Source: Bacteroidetes bacterium CG18_big_fil_WC_8_21_14_2_50_41_14
GTDB taxonomy: Bacteria; Bacteroidota; Bacteroidia; Bacteroidales; F082
NCBI GenBank assembly: GCA_002771745.1
Contig: PCUL01000441.1
Coordinates: forward strand, 1,683-43,196
DNA length: 41,514 nucleotides
Direction of reading: 5' to 3'
Shown here: positions 41,467 through 41,514 of the stretch, piece by piece
How positions within the stretch are numbered: the first letter of the stretch is position 1
Layout: each line of letters starts with the position of its first letter
Program-made: the position numbers and the translations under genes
The notes under the pieces: generated by a model
Database searches by the model: none
Told to the model about the DNA's origin: nothing
What the model saw: the letters and a program-made list of their open reading frames with translations, nothing else

Positions 41467-41514
41467 TTATGTGTTACTGCTATATTCTTTACAGCCAGAA
41501 ACTTGATCGGTTTT

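Noticed and set aside
1-41514. CRISPR arrays or long tandem repeats
   Set aside because: No regularly spaced repeat of more than about 15 bp was seen.

Overview
The window reads as chromosomal DNA of a member of the Bacteroidota, most likely a Bacteroidales/Marinilabiliales-type heterotroph. The evidence is a TonB-dependent receptor with a carboxypeptidase-like N-terminal domain, a GH92 glycosidase next to a propeller-type sensor kinase, many short lipoprotein signals, AT-rich start regions with almost no Shine-Dalgarno sequences, and repeated promoter elements of the Bacteroidota form TTTG-(about 18-20)-TAnnTTTG. Species cannot be read from the sequence.

Layout. 1-240: the end of a plus-strand transcript with several hairpins and a strong terminator, unidentified. 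237-6932: an SDR39U1-type epimerase, a MarR-like regulator divergent from a TonB-dependent receptor, an M48 lipoprotein protease, and a CNNM/CorC-like membrane protein. 7145-11153: a minus-strand envelope operon, coaX - outer membrane protein - TPR protein - LptC, with the CNNM gene downstream. 11268-17125: an accessory stretch that begins at tRNA-Phe. It holds a broken tyrosine integrase, a haem-binding EB_dh-type lipoprotein, a NarX/NarL-like two-component system, a transposase scrap and a HicB-like gene followed by a truncated HicA-like reading frame. 17178-22267: a YeeE/YedE sulfur transporter, an M64 peptidase, an ECF sigma factor with a small membrane partner, and RadA. 22361-30079: two histidine kinases transcribed away from each other, the second in an operon with a GH92 alpha-mannosidase. 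30100-34025: a CDGSH protein and a three-gene biotin-dependent acyl-CoA carboxylase operon. 34220-41185: RNase H with a viroplasmin domain, CPBP protease, tRNA-dihydrouridine synthase, HAD phosphatase, a free-standing double-Cache lipoprotein, a DUF255 thioredoxin-like lipoprotein and a small membrane lipoprotein. A tRNA with anticodon CAT and its terminator close the window.

The most interesting signal is around 12.1-16 kb. A two-component system lies directly behind a haem lipoprotein that carries one CxxCH and one unusual CxxxCH motif. The gap between them holds two tandem, partly palindromic TACGTA(A/G)TTTTAT boxes 24 bp apart, placed just upstream of a recognisable promoter for the lipoprotein. 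This looks like a small self-contained sensing/electron-transfer regulon carried on a decayed tRNA-Phe-linked island. Other items worth following are the propeller kinase that lacks any output domain yet shares an operon with GH92, the Cache lipoprotein with no signalling domain, and the truncated HicA-like frame.
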